Assembly: GCA_016187365.1 (NCBI GenBank) | Contig: JACPJX010000009.1 | Location: 1-6,663, forward strand | DNA: 6,663 nt | From: Candidatus Aenigmatarchaeota archaeon | GTDB lineage: Archaea > Aenigmatarchaeota > Aenigmatarchaeia > GW2011-AR5 | Direction: 5' to 3' | In this document: one piece after another, positions 1-4,804 of the stretch | Layout: the number at the start of each line of letters is the position of its first letter | Position numbering within the stretch: position 1 is the first letter of the stretch | The notes under the pieces: generated by a model | What the model saw: only the letters and a program-made list of their open reading frames with translations | Told to the model about the DNA's origin: nothing | Database searches by the model: none | Program-made: the position numbers and the translations under genes

Positions 1-112
1 AAATCGGAAGCGCCAAAATAAACCCGGCGAGCGCTGTTTTTTTGTTCGCCAACCACGAAGTGAACGCAATGACCGCGGCGGCGATGATGACTTTTGCGGC
101 AGTCCAGATCAT
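1..112 (-). CDS. Small inner-membrane protein, DUF3147/GlpM-like (5' part only)
   Basis: This is the first 37 codons of a minus-strand gene that runs off the left edge. The translation begins MIWTAAKVIIAAAVIAFTSW, then a short polar NKK stretch, then a second hydrophobic segment ending LALPI. Two closely spaced membrane helices joined by a tiny basic turn are typical of small membrane proteins such as the DUF3147 and GlpM families, and the small-residue LALPI after the turn also fits them. The start ATG (110-112) is preceded on the minus strand by an AGGA about 7 nt away. It is divergent from the cytochrome gene. The coding call rests on the clean membrane pattern and the ribosome site; the family name is a guess from a fragment. 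Confidence 0.6.
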   Translation of the reverse strand, partial: MIWTAAKVIIAAAVIAFTSWLANKKTALAGFILALPI

Positions 113-212
113 TTCTGAATCCTCGTCTCTTCCATATCGCGCCACAATCATAGATGAGGCGCAAAACGACCGATACCACTGGCAATCAAAAGAATCCCCT
201 GCCGTTAGAATT

Positions 213-240
213 TTGCAAGAGGTTCGAAAAAAAATATATT
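213..240 (+). promoter_or_regulatory. Candidate sigma-70 promoter of the cytochrome gene
   Basis: TTGCAA at 213-218 and TATATT at 235-240 are separated by 16 bp. Transcription would start at about 246-247, almost on the first candidate ATG, so the message may be leaderless or have a very short leader. This is seen by eye only. Confidence 0.35.
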
Positions 241-246
241 GCTACT

Positions 247-731
247 ATGATAGAAACGATGAAGATGAAACAGCTGTCGTGGTTCATGGCGATCTTTATT
301 GTGATTCTCGCCGGAATGGCGGCCTTCGCTTACCCCGCGGTCGTTCAACCCGTTCAGTGCAATCACAATGTCCATGTGGAAAAAAATGGAATGGCTTGCG
401 TTGATTGCCACAAGAACGTGAAGACGGGCGCGCGGGCGAGCATCCCTAACATCGAGGTCTGCGGCGAGTGCCACTCGGCCTCGATCTCGGAGGCGGCGGA
501 AGAAAAAAAGTCGTGGCTTTCGTTAACGCGGGCAAGCGGATCCCCTGGCTTTCGATTTATCAGATTCCGGGATATGCCTGCTTCTCTCATAAGCGTCACG
601 TCGGGATCGCGAAGCTCGACTGCGCGCTTTGCCATGGGAACATGGCCGCGCTGACGTCCCCGCCGCAGAAGCAATTTCTCGCGGTGGAGATGGACAATTG
701 CATCAACTGCCATATGCGGCGTTTTTTTTAA
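247..731 (+). CDS. Secreted tetrahaem c-type cytochrome (c3/c7-like), frame interrupted by a -1 shift
   Basis: An exported electron-transfer protein with four covalently bound haems. From the ATG at 247 there is a signal peptide (hydrophobic core residues about 12-28, AFA before the probable cleavage site), then CVDCH (51-55) and CGECH (72-76). The reading frame then leaves the family pattern. Reading one base back after codon 88 (position 510) restores it: VVAFVNAGKRIPWLSIY, a FSHKRH histidine-ligand segment (114-118), CALCH (126-130) and CINCH (152-156), with a TAA at 729-731. The product would be 161 residues. Without the shift, translation runs through unrelated sequence to 654 and has only two haem sites. 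ATGs at 259 and 265 are alternative starts; no clear Shine-Dalgarno decides. No redox partner gene is adjacent in the window. It may be a recent pseudogene, a sequencing error in a 7-A run, or programmed frameshifting. Confidence 0.8.
489..510 (+). other. dnaX-like -1 frameshift signal (GGAGG ... A AAA AAG)
   Basis: GGAGG at 489-493 is followed after 10 nt by the heptamer A AAA AAG (504-510), in the correct phase for simultaneous tRNA slippage (zero-frame codons AAA at 505-507, AAG at 508-510). An anti-ribosomal GGAGG-type element about 10 nt before A AAA AAG is the known arrangement of E. coli dnaX. Downstream pairing is weak: GCTT at 517-520 region against AAGC at 534-537. The elements are seen directly; function is inference. 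Confidence 0.4.
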
Positions 732-987
732 ACCTTCAGTTCCGATCACTGCTGATGGCTCAGGAGGAGGGTGATTTCGATCCACGCGCCAACCTCCCGA
801 CTCAAAAACGAATTTCTAGGATTACACTGAGTTAACTGCTGCGCGACCGACCCACTCCGATACCTTGCGGGCTACTCATACACATTCATGGGCCCCAAAT
901 GGGCCACGAACTTCAATTGCAAGGAGTTCATCTTCATCCTCTACAAATGATTTATCGCGGCAACAGTGCTAATAAGGTTGTGAGCAA
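732..987. other. Gene-poor interval between cytochrome and darT
   Basis: No convincing gene is seen on either strand. It holds a small perfect hairpin (GGCCC 891-895, loop CAAAT, GGGCC 901-905) with no T tract, and an AAGGAGTT at 921-928 that looks like a ribosome site but has no suitable start codon after it. This could be a remnant of a lost gene start. An AAGG at 974-977 lies 10 nt before the darT ATG. Confidence 0.4.
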
Positions 988-1377
988 ATGCACGCCCAGC
1001 CGCTTTACAAGCAAATTCACGCGAAATATCAGCTCGGCCCGGCCAATCACATGACCCACATTGATAACGTGGCGGCCATTGTACAGGCCGGAGAGTTGCG
1101 TGCCTACAATCTTATGCGAGGGACTTCCTATCGGAATCTCGCGAATGATGATGTGCAGGCGGGACGTGCGGCCAAGAGCATTTCCGTAACTGGCCGCCCT
1201 TTGCATGACTACGTGCCATTGTATTTCGGAAGCCGCACGCCAATGGTTGCTGTTAACCAGCGCGAAAATGAGAGTCTTGTTTTTATCCGCTTCTCACTCG
1301 ACATGTTAGCGATGGGAGACGTTGTAATTTCGGACGGCAAGGCGGCGCCTATTGGCCATATTCGGTCAGTGTGGTAA
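988..1377 (+). CDS. darT: DarT-type ssDNA ADP-ribosyltransferase toxin, C-terminally truncated
   Basis: DarT uses NAD+ to ADP-ribosylate thymidine in single-stranded DNA and blocks replication. The 129 residues carry its N-terminal and central signatures: HMTHIDNVAAIVQAGEL (21-37), YN then SYRNLANDDVQ around 40-56, and HDYVPLYFGSRTPM (73-86), the most conserved block of the family. Family members are usually about 200-215 residues. The C-terminal part, with the catalytic glutamate in a QAEFLV-like motif (E160 in the Thermus protein), is absent. The frame stops at TAA 1375-1377 and only 63 bases remain before darG, too few to encode it in any frame. The toxin is therefore probably inactive as an enzyme, or an altered derivative. 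The start ATG follows AAGG by 10 nt. It is upstream of, and co-directional with, its antitoxin, as in intact darTG operons. Confidence 0.85.
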   Translation: MHAQPLYKQIHAKYQLGPANHMTHIDNVAAIVQAGELRAYNLMRGTSYRNLANDDVQAGRAAKSISVTGRPLHDYVPLYFGSRTPMVAVNQRENESLVFIRFSLDMLAMGDVVISDGKAAPIGHIRSVW

Positions 1378-1440
1378 GAAATTTTCCATCTGCGTGAGTC
1401 CGGGAAGTTGGTACTTCCAGACTCCGCGACAAGGAGTTCC

Positions 1441-1974
1441 ATGATCACGTTCGTCACAGGCAATCTCTTCGACTCCGCGGCCCAAGTTCTTACCAACACG
1501 GTGAATTGCGTCGGGGCAATGGGGAAGGGTGTCGCGCTGGAGTTCAAGAACCGATATCCGGCGATGTTCGAAGAGTACCGTCGACGCTGTGAGCGCGGAG
1601 AAGTTCGGCCGGGCGAACCGTATCTTTGGGAAGACGACCGCGTACAGATATTGAATTTTCCAACCAAGCGTGACTGGCGCGAGAATTCTCGTCTTGAAGA
1701 CATTGCGCTTGCGTTGAAATACCTCGCAACACATTACCAGAATATGGGAATTCAGAGCCTTGCGATGCCGGCGCTGGGGTGTGGCCAAGGAGGACTCCGC
1801 TGGGAGGACGTTCGCCCACTCATTGAAAAGCATCTCGGTGATCTGACTGATCTCGACGTCTACGTCTATGAGCCTGCGGCGGTGGCTGCCGAGCAAAATC
1901 CGCCGCACGGTACCAAGAAGAAGGTCGGCTCGGATTCGGATTCGATTGCGGCGCAGCCGTCGTTGCCGCTGTAA
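1441..1974 (+). CDS. darG: DarG-type macrodomain antitoxin, DNA ADP-ribosyl glycohydrolase, macrodomain only
   Basis: DarG removes the ADP-ribose that DarT puts on thymidine. The 177-residue product shows the macrodomain in full: MITFVTGNLFDS at the start, NTVNCVGAMGKGVALEF (19-35) forming the ADP-ribose pocket, FPTKRDWR (73-80) with the lysine (K76) that corresponds to the catalytic lysine of DarG, and PALGCGQGGLRWEDV (110-124). After residue 144 the sequence is a low-complexity tail (KKK, SDSDS). Typical DarG proteins have about 350 residues with a C-terminal domain that mimics DNA and holds DarT; that domain is missing here. The start at 1441 is set by AAGGAG at 1431-1436; a TTG at 1408 in the same frame lacks such support. 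The frame is continuous with darT except for one stop codon. Confidence 0.9.
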   Translation: MITFVTGNLFDSAAQVLTNTVNCVGAMGKGVALEFKNRYPAMFEEYRRRCERGEVRPGEPYLWEDDRVQILNFPTKRDWRENSRLEDIALALKYLATHYQNMGIQSLAMPALGCGQGGLRWEDVRPLIEKHLGDLTDLDVYVYEPAAVAAEQNPPHGTKKKVGSDSDSIAAQPSLPL

Positions 1975-1985
1975 ACCCCCCAGAG

Positions 1986-2008
1986 AGCTGTCTAAATCAT
2001 AGGCAGCT
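1986..2008 (+). terminator. Hairpin after darG, possible terminator without U tract
   Basis: AGCTGTCT (1986-1993) pairs with AGGCAGCT (2001-2008) over 8 positions including one U-G pair, with a 7-nt loop. Flanking AGAG and CTCT could extend it across a bulge. There is no run of T after it, so it may act as an RNA 3'-end stabiliser rather than an intrinsic terminator. It begins 12 nt after the darG stop codon. Confidence 0.4.
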
Positions 2009-2189
2009 GGCCTCTCCTGAAGTCCAATTCAATAGAGTTAAGACCTGGCACGTCTTGTGCTCTTATCCTTCGCGAACCAGCGGATTGTCTCGCCTCGTGT
2101 GGAATCCAAAGGCGTCGGACGTTAAAGCGAAGGATTCCCGACCGGGCGATGCTCGGATGACATTGCGCTTTGTGTGCAAGGAGTTGATT

Positions 2190-3131
2190 ATGAAAAGCGG
2201 GCTCTTATTTGCTCTAGGTTGTTTGGTCACTTTGACGGCCCATGCAATTGAACTCGCACCTTGCAGCTTTCCTGGAGAACCTGGCGCATTTGAACCGCGA
2301 TGTGCAAAGCAGACGATCGATGGCCATTCGGTCGAGATCGCAAAACTTCCGCCGTACAACGACGTGTTCGTGGCCAAAATTGACGACGGCGAGACTAAGA
2401 GGTTCAAAATTAGCGACTACAAAATAATCTACGGTTGGCCTGTACCCTTTTTGGTAAATGCTGAAACTCTTGTCCTGGCAGACAAGGATTCACTGAGCTT
2501 TTATAAGATTCCGTCCATACTCCAGATCAATGACGGATCTACGTTGTCATTGAAGTATAAGGATCGGTTGTCATACTTTTTTTTGACCGATGAATCCGGG
2601 AATGGATTACGGACTGAGAATGCTGAGCAATTTGCCAGCCTCTTTGAAATCGGTGCCAAGGGCGTCTTCTTGGGAAAAAAAGACCAGGGAGCAAAAACCT
2701 ATATCAATTACAAGGTTGATTCGGGTTGGGTCGATTCGGAATATCTTAAGATGGCGCTGCTCGATGCCGCCCACACCAGATACGTAATGTGGGGGCAATT
2801 CGACTGTGAGTATTCTTACGCGAAACACCCAAAAAAACAGCGGAAGTGCATGCAAAAGGCCAAGACCATTTTCGATGCTGCAGTTGCCGCAATCAAAGAG
2901 GGCAAGCCTCAAACTTACGTCGGGCCCGGGCTAGAAAGCACAGCCTTGGGACAATTTTATACTTCTCCTTCTGACGGGGCAGAATATGGTCTAGGTATCA
3001 CCGTGAGCAATATCGGGACGCCATCCGCTTCTGTTCGGAACTGGTTTTTAATGATTAATAATCCAGGCGGTGGAAAAAACGCGAGACTCGATCTTGAGCG
3101 CGACAACCCGTATTTGAAGCTGGTCCAATAA
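2190..3131 (+). CDS. Secreted protein of unknown function, 313 residues
   Basis: I do not recognise this family. The first 19 residues are a clear signal peptide (MKSG then a Leu/Ala-rich core, AHA before the probable cleavage site). The mature part has four cysteines at 25, 38, 206 and 220, an even number consistent with two disulphides in the periplasm or outside. The middle is rich in beta-type segments (YGWPVPFLV 81-89, SLSLKYKDRLSYFFL near 118-132); an alpha-helical stretch, LKMALLDAAHTRYVMWGQF near 186-204, includes a DAAHTRY segment, and a second helix lies near 221-237. The start at 2190 is fixed by AAGGAG at 2178-2183 and the signal peptide; an upstream extension in the same frame has no such features. 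GC content is lower than in darG. It is followed by a probable terminator, so it looks monocistronic. Confidence 0.8.
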   Translation: MKSGLLFALGCLVTLTAHAIELAPCSFPGEPGAFEPRCAKQTIDGHSVEIAKLPPYNDVFVAKIDDGETKRFKISDYKIIYGWPVPFLVNAETLVLADKDSLSFYKIPSILQINDGSTLSLKYKDRLSYFFLTDESGNGLRTENAEQFASLFEIGAKGVFLGKKDQGAKTYINYKVDSGWVDSEYLKMALLDAAHTRYVMWGQFDCEYSYAKHPKKQRKCMQKAKTIFDAAVAAIKEGKPQTYVGPGLESTALGQFYTSPSDGAEYGLGITVSNIGTPSASVRNWFLMINNPGGGKNARLDLERDNPYLKLVQ

Positions 3132-3194
3132 GGGCGCACCCCAAATCCCTAGCTTCGAACGCGAATAGCGCGCGCAAAAGCTAAGAACTGACAA

Positions 3195-3226
3195 GCGCTC
3201 GGCTGCAAGGCTGGGCGTTTGTGTTT
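3195..3226 (+). terminator. Probable rho-independent terminator of the secreted-protein gene
   Basis: GCGCTCGGC (3195-3203) pairs with GCTGGGCGT (3210-3218) over 9 positions including three G-U pairs, with a 6-nt loop, followed directly by a T-rich TTGTGTTT. It is 63 nt beyond the stop codon. Confidence 0.55.
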
Positions 3227-3256
3227 AGACCTCTGATTCGTTAATTGCAGCGACGG

Positions 3257-3292
3257 GCTACAATTATTTGTCGCTACACCTCCGCTACAATT
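3257..3292 (+). repeat. Three GCTACA short direct repeats
   Basis: GCTACAATT at 3257-3265, GCTACACCT at 3273-3281 and GCTACAATT at 3284-3292; starts are 16 and 11 bp apart. They lie in an AT-rich intergenic stretch about 120 bp upstream of an excisionase-like gene. They could be binding sites for that protein or for a lost integrase. The rest of 3132-3412 shows no gene. Confidence 0.45.
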
Positions 3293-3412
3293 TCACAATT
3301 TAAGCTCCTAGTGCTTTCGACAAATCCGCGAAATCTCTATGTTGCAGTAGCGCGACGTGTAGTGTTTCTCCCGGTCGTTCGCGTGGCACGCTTTTGCAAC
3401 CGTTATAGGTGA

Positions 3413-3664
3413 GTGGATCGCAAAATCAGAGTCAAAGCAGGGTGGTATATTGATATTCCAGGCGAAACGTCTGCAACAACTCTGATCTTTGAAAATCAAC
3501 TGCTCAATTACAAGCAAGCTGCAAGGTATCTGAGTGTGTCTGAATCGTACCTGCGACGGCTGAAGGGCCAAGGGCAAATCGCCTGCGTGCTCGTCGGAAG
3601 TCGCGCGGTCCGGTTCCGCGTCAGCTCTCTCAATCGTTGGATCGAGAAAAGGGAAATGACATGA
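3413..3664 (+). CDS. Excisionase/AlpA-like helix-turn-helix DNA-binding protein
   Basis: An 83-residue protein. Residues about 30-80 match the HTH_17 (excisionase-family, MerR-like winged helix) pattern: LLNYKQAARYLSVSESYLRR forms the helix-turn-helix, then a KGQGQIACVLVGSRAVRF wing and a closing SSLNRWIEKRE helix. Such proteins bind DNA as excision directionality factors or as regulators of mobile elements. The start is GTG at 3413, the only plausible in-frame start, with AGGTGA just upstream; the first 29 residues are unusual for the family and the true start could lie later. The stop overlaps the next start as ATGA, which implies translational coupling. No integrase is present, so either the element has lost it or the protein serves as a local regulator. 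Confidence 0.8.
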   Translation: MDRKIRVKAGWYIDIPGETSATTLIFENQLLNYKQAARYLSVSESYLRRLKGQGQIACVLVGSRAVRFRVSSLNRWIEKREMT

Positions 3665-3867
3665 AGACACAAACGACACTCGCGCGCTCACACGCGCGAG
3701 CAAAAAGCAGAAAAGAGGCGCCGACCCAATATCCAGACATCTTCAAGATTTTCGTCTTGGATGGTGCGACCGGGAAATGGGCGGAGCCTGTTCGAGGCAA
3801 GAAGTTCAAGGCTCGCCGCTACGTTCTTAGAACGAATGCTCGCAAGAAGAATGTTGCCGAACAATAA
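3661..3867 (+). CDS. Small basic protein of unknown function
   Basis: A 68-residue, lysine- and arginine-rich protein that I do not recognise. Its ATG overlaps the stop of the helix-turn-helix gene by four bases (ATGA), and an AAAAGGG element sits 9-15 nt upstream within that gene, both in favour of real coupled translation. The N-terminal 20 residues are basic and probably disordered (ARSHARAKSRKEA); a short ordered part follows (YPDIFKIFVLDGATGKWAEP), then a basic C-terminus. High positive charge suggests nucleic-acid contact, as an accessory partner of the upstream DNA-binding protein; that is inference. The last 49 bases overlap the 3' end of the convergent membrane-protein gene. Confidence 0.65.
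   Translation: MKTQTTLARSHARAKSRKEAPTQYPDIFKIFVLDGATGKWAEPVRGKKFKARRYVLRTNARKKNVAEQ
3679..3700. repeat. Perfect 8-bp GC-rich inverted repeat inside a gene start
   Basis: CTCGCGCG (3679-3686), a 6-nt loop CTCACA, and CGCGCGAG (3693-3700) form a perfect inverted repeat starting 19 bases into the 68-residue gene. As RNA it would be a very stable hairpin; as DNA it could be an operator. The following CAAAAAG is A-rich on this strand, so on the minus strand the hairpin is followed by a short T-run and could also stop antisense transcription arriving from the convergent gene. Confidence 0.55.
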
Positions 3868-4418
3868 ACTGCGCGAGCCATCCAGAGAGAAAATATAATC
3901 GACACGACATACCAAGCCAGAAGTGTCGATTGTACTAAACCGAGAGGCAACGCTAACAGAGAGGCGGCGAGTACAGCGCTAATTCCAAACATTCGCTGAC
4001 CGCGCCGCGAGGAGTCGCCATAGAAACCAAACCAAACAAACACGGAAACGGGAATAGTGAGCACTGAGTACCACCGGACAGCCATTATCGAGAGCACAAA
4101 ACTTGCGAATAACGCCATCGGACCGGTCAAGAAGGCCAGCCAAACTATGATCTTGGCAAAATAAGGCGACTCTCCGGTTGCTGCTGTAATTTGTGAAAGA
4201 GGAACATCCGTAAAAAATTTTCGCGCGGCTGCGCGGTCAATGCCAATAAGCAACTCACCTCTGTAAGCTGAGGCTGCCAGTTGCTTGTATTCTTCGTCGG
4301 TCAAGGAATTCGTCGTGTCCTTCTGGGGTACTTCGCCAGACGTGGACGTGTCCGTGTCTTCCCGCGCATCCTGGTTCGAACCTACGTTATGACTAAATTT
4401 TCGACTCATGCGCATCAT
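3819..4418 (-). CDS. Four-helix integral membrane protein of unknown function
   Basis: A 199-residue protein. The first 80 or so residues are polar and probably cytoplasmic (NSLTDEEYKQLAASAYRGEL, then a RAAARKFF segment). Four hydrophobic segments follow at roughly 87-113, 115-132, 144-160 and 163-195, separated by short charged loops (GDSSRRGQR between the second and third). I do not recognise a family. Three in-frame ATGs (4418, 4415, 4409) compete; GAGAAA lies just before the first, and I choose 4418. The gene is divergent from the controller-like gene, with the C-box-like operator about 80 bp before its start, so it may share that control. Its 3' end overlaps the convergent 68-residue gene by 49 bp. 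Confidence 0.75.
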   Translation of the reverse strand: MMRMSRKFSHNVGSNQDAREDTDTSTSGEVPQKDTTNSLTDEEYKQLAASAYRGELLIGIDRAAARKFFTDVPLSQITAATGESPYFAKIIVWLAFLTGPMALFASFVLSIMAVRWYSVLTIPVSVFVWFGFYGDSSRRGQRMFGISAVLAASLLALPLGLVQSTLLAWYVVSIIFSLWMARAVYCSATFFLRAFVLRT

Positions 4419-4497
4419 TTAATTTTCTCAAACGCCGCGAATTTATGTCTGAGGGCAATCATTGCTACCGATTCTAACCTACGAATGAATCTTACAT

Positions 4498-4526
4498 GTA
4501 GACTATAGTCCGTAGACTCGTTGTCT
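4498..4526 (+). promoter_or_regulatory. C-box-like operator of a restriction-modification controller protein
   Basis: The stretch contains the perfect 10-bp palindrome GACTATAGTC (4501-4510), the direct repeat GTAGACT (4498-4504 and 4512-4518) and a second, weaker dyad AGAC-TCGTT-GTCT (4514-4526). C-boxes of controller proteins are built from GACT/AGTC half sites in two adjacent operators joined by an AGTCCGT-like centre; here the centre reads AGTCCGTAGACT. From memory the left half is very close to the TGTAGACTATAGTC operator described for the Esp1396I system. It lies 22 bp before the start codon of an XRE-family gene, where an autoregulatory C-box would be expected. Confidence 0.7.
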
Positions 4527-4547
4527 CGCTACGGCAAATATTGCCGC

Positions 4548-4766
4548 ATGGACAAGCGGCTCGCGCGAAAATTTGGCGTAGTGCTTCGCCAACTACGCCT
4601 TGGGCGAAAGCTTAGCCAAGAAGCGTTAGCCTTTGAAGCAAGCTTAGATAGAACGTTCATCTCGATGCTGGAGCGCGGGACGAGGCAGCCGACACTTGAG
4701 ACGATTTTTAGGCTCGCTAAGGTGCTTCGGGTTGATCCCTCGTCAATTGTCCGGCGAATGGAATAA
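4548..4766 (+). CDS. XRE-family regulator, probable restriction-modification controller (C) protein
   Basis: A 72-residue, single-domain helix-turn-helix protein. The helix pair reads RKLSQEALAFEASLDRTFIS (residues about 20-39) followed by MLERGTRQPTLETIFRLAKVL and a short VDPSSIV end. The LDRTFIS recognition helix and the ERGTRQPTLETI turn match controller proteins of type II restriction-modification systems (about 75-85 residues), which bind C-boxes as dimers to time the expression of the nuclease. A C-box-like site sits directly upstream. The ATG at 4548 has no Shine-Dalgarno; AAATAT at 4537-4542 could be a -10 giving a leaderless message, as known for several controller genes. A TTG at 4521 is a less likely start because it lies inside the operator. 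It could be a generic XRE repressor, but the operator argues for the controller role. Confidence 0.85.
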   Translation: MDKRLARKFGVVLRQLRLGRKLSQEALAFEASLDRTFISMLERGTRQPTLETIFRLAKVLRVDPSSIVRRME

Positions 4767-4771
4767 TCAGC

Positions 4772-4804
4772 CGAAGCATTTTAGCTGTTAATTATGCAGC
4801 TTCG
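4772..4804. terminator. Hairpin in the convergent gap, possible bidirectional terminator
   Basis: CGAAGC (4772-4777) pairs with GCTTCG (4799-4804); inside it AGCTG and CAGCT offer an alternative stem. The gap between the two stop codons is only 25 bp, so the hairpin reaches into the nuclease 3' end. T-runs are short, so the call is weak. Confidence 0.35.

Noticed and set aside
42..404. Plus-strand frame of 120 codons from a TTG
   Set aside because: It has no domain pattern and overlaps the minus-strand membrane protein start and the cytochrome signal peptide, both of which look real.
363..785. Minus-strand frame of 140 codons over the cytochrome
   Set aside because: It is antisense to four CxxCH motifs and has no protein features of its own.
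755..805. tRNA-like piece (TTTCGATCC flanked by GGAGGG and CCTCCC-type blocks)
   Set aside because: The T-arm stem does not pair over five positions and no anticodon arm or acceptor partner is found.
1209..1703. Minus-strand frame of 164 codons across darT and darG
   Set aside because: It is a shadow of two recognisable genes, with a low-complexity Ser/Arg composition.
1366..1908. Minus-strand frame of 180 codons
   Set aside because: It lies antisense to darG, whose macrodomain motifs are unmistakable; the antisense product shows no recognisable pattern.
921..2185. Three copies of CAAGGAGTT (921, 1431, 2178 region)
   Set aside because: They are best read as strong ribosome-binding sites; two precede real starts, and no longer shared sequence surrounds them.
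2055..2189. N-terminal extension of the secreted protein by 45 codons
   Set aside because: It would bury the signal peptide, has no ribosome site, and the ATG at 2190 has AAGGAG at a good distance.
4498..4528. GTAGACT repeats considered as a CRISPR or iteron array
   Set aside because: There are only two copies 14 bp apart, with palindromic half sites, which fits a dimeric operator better.
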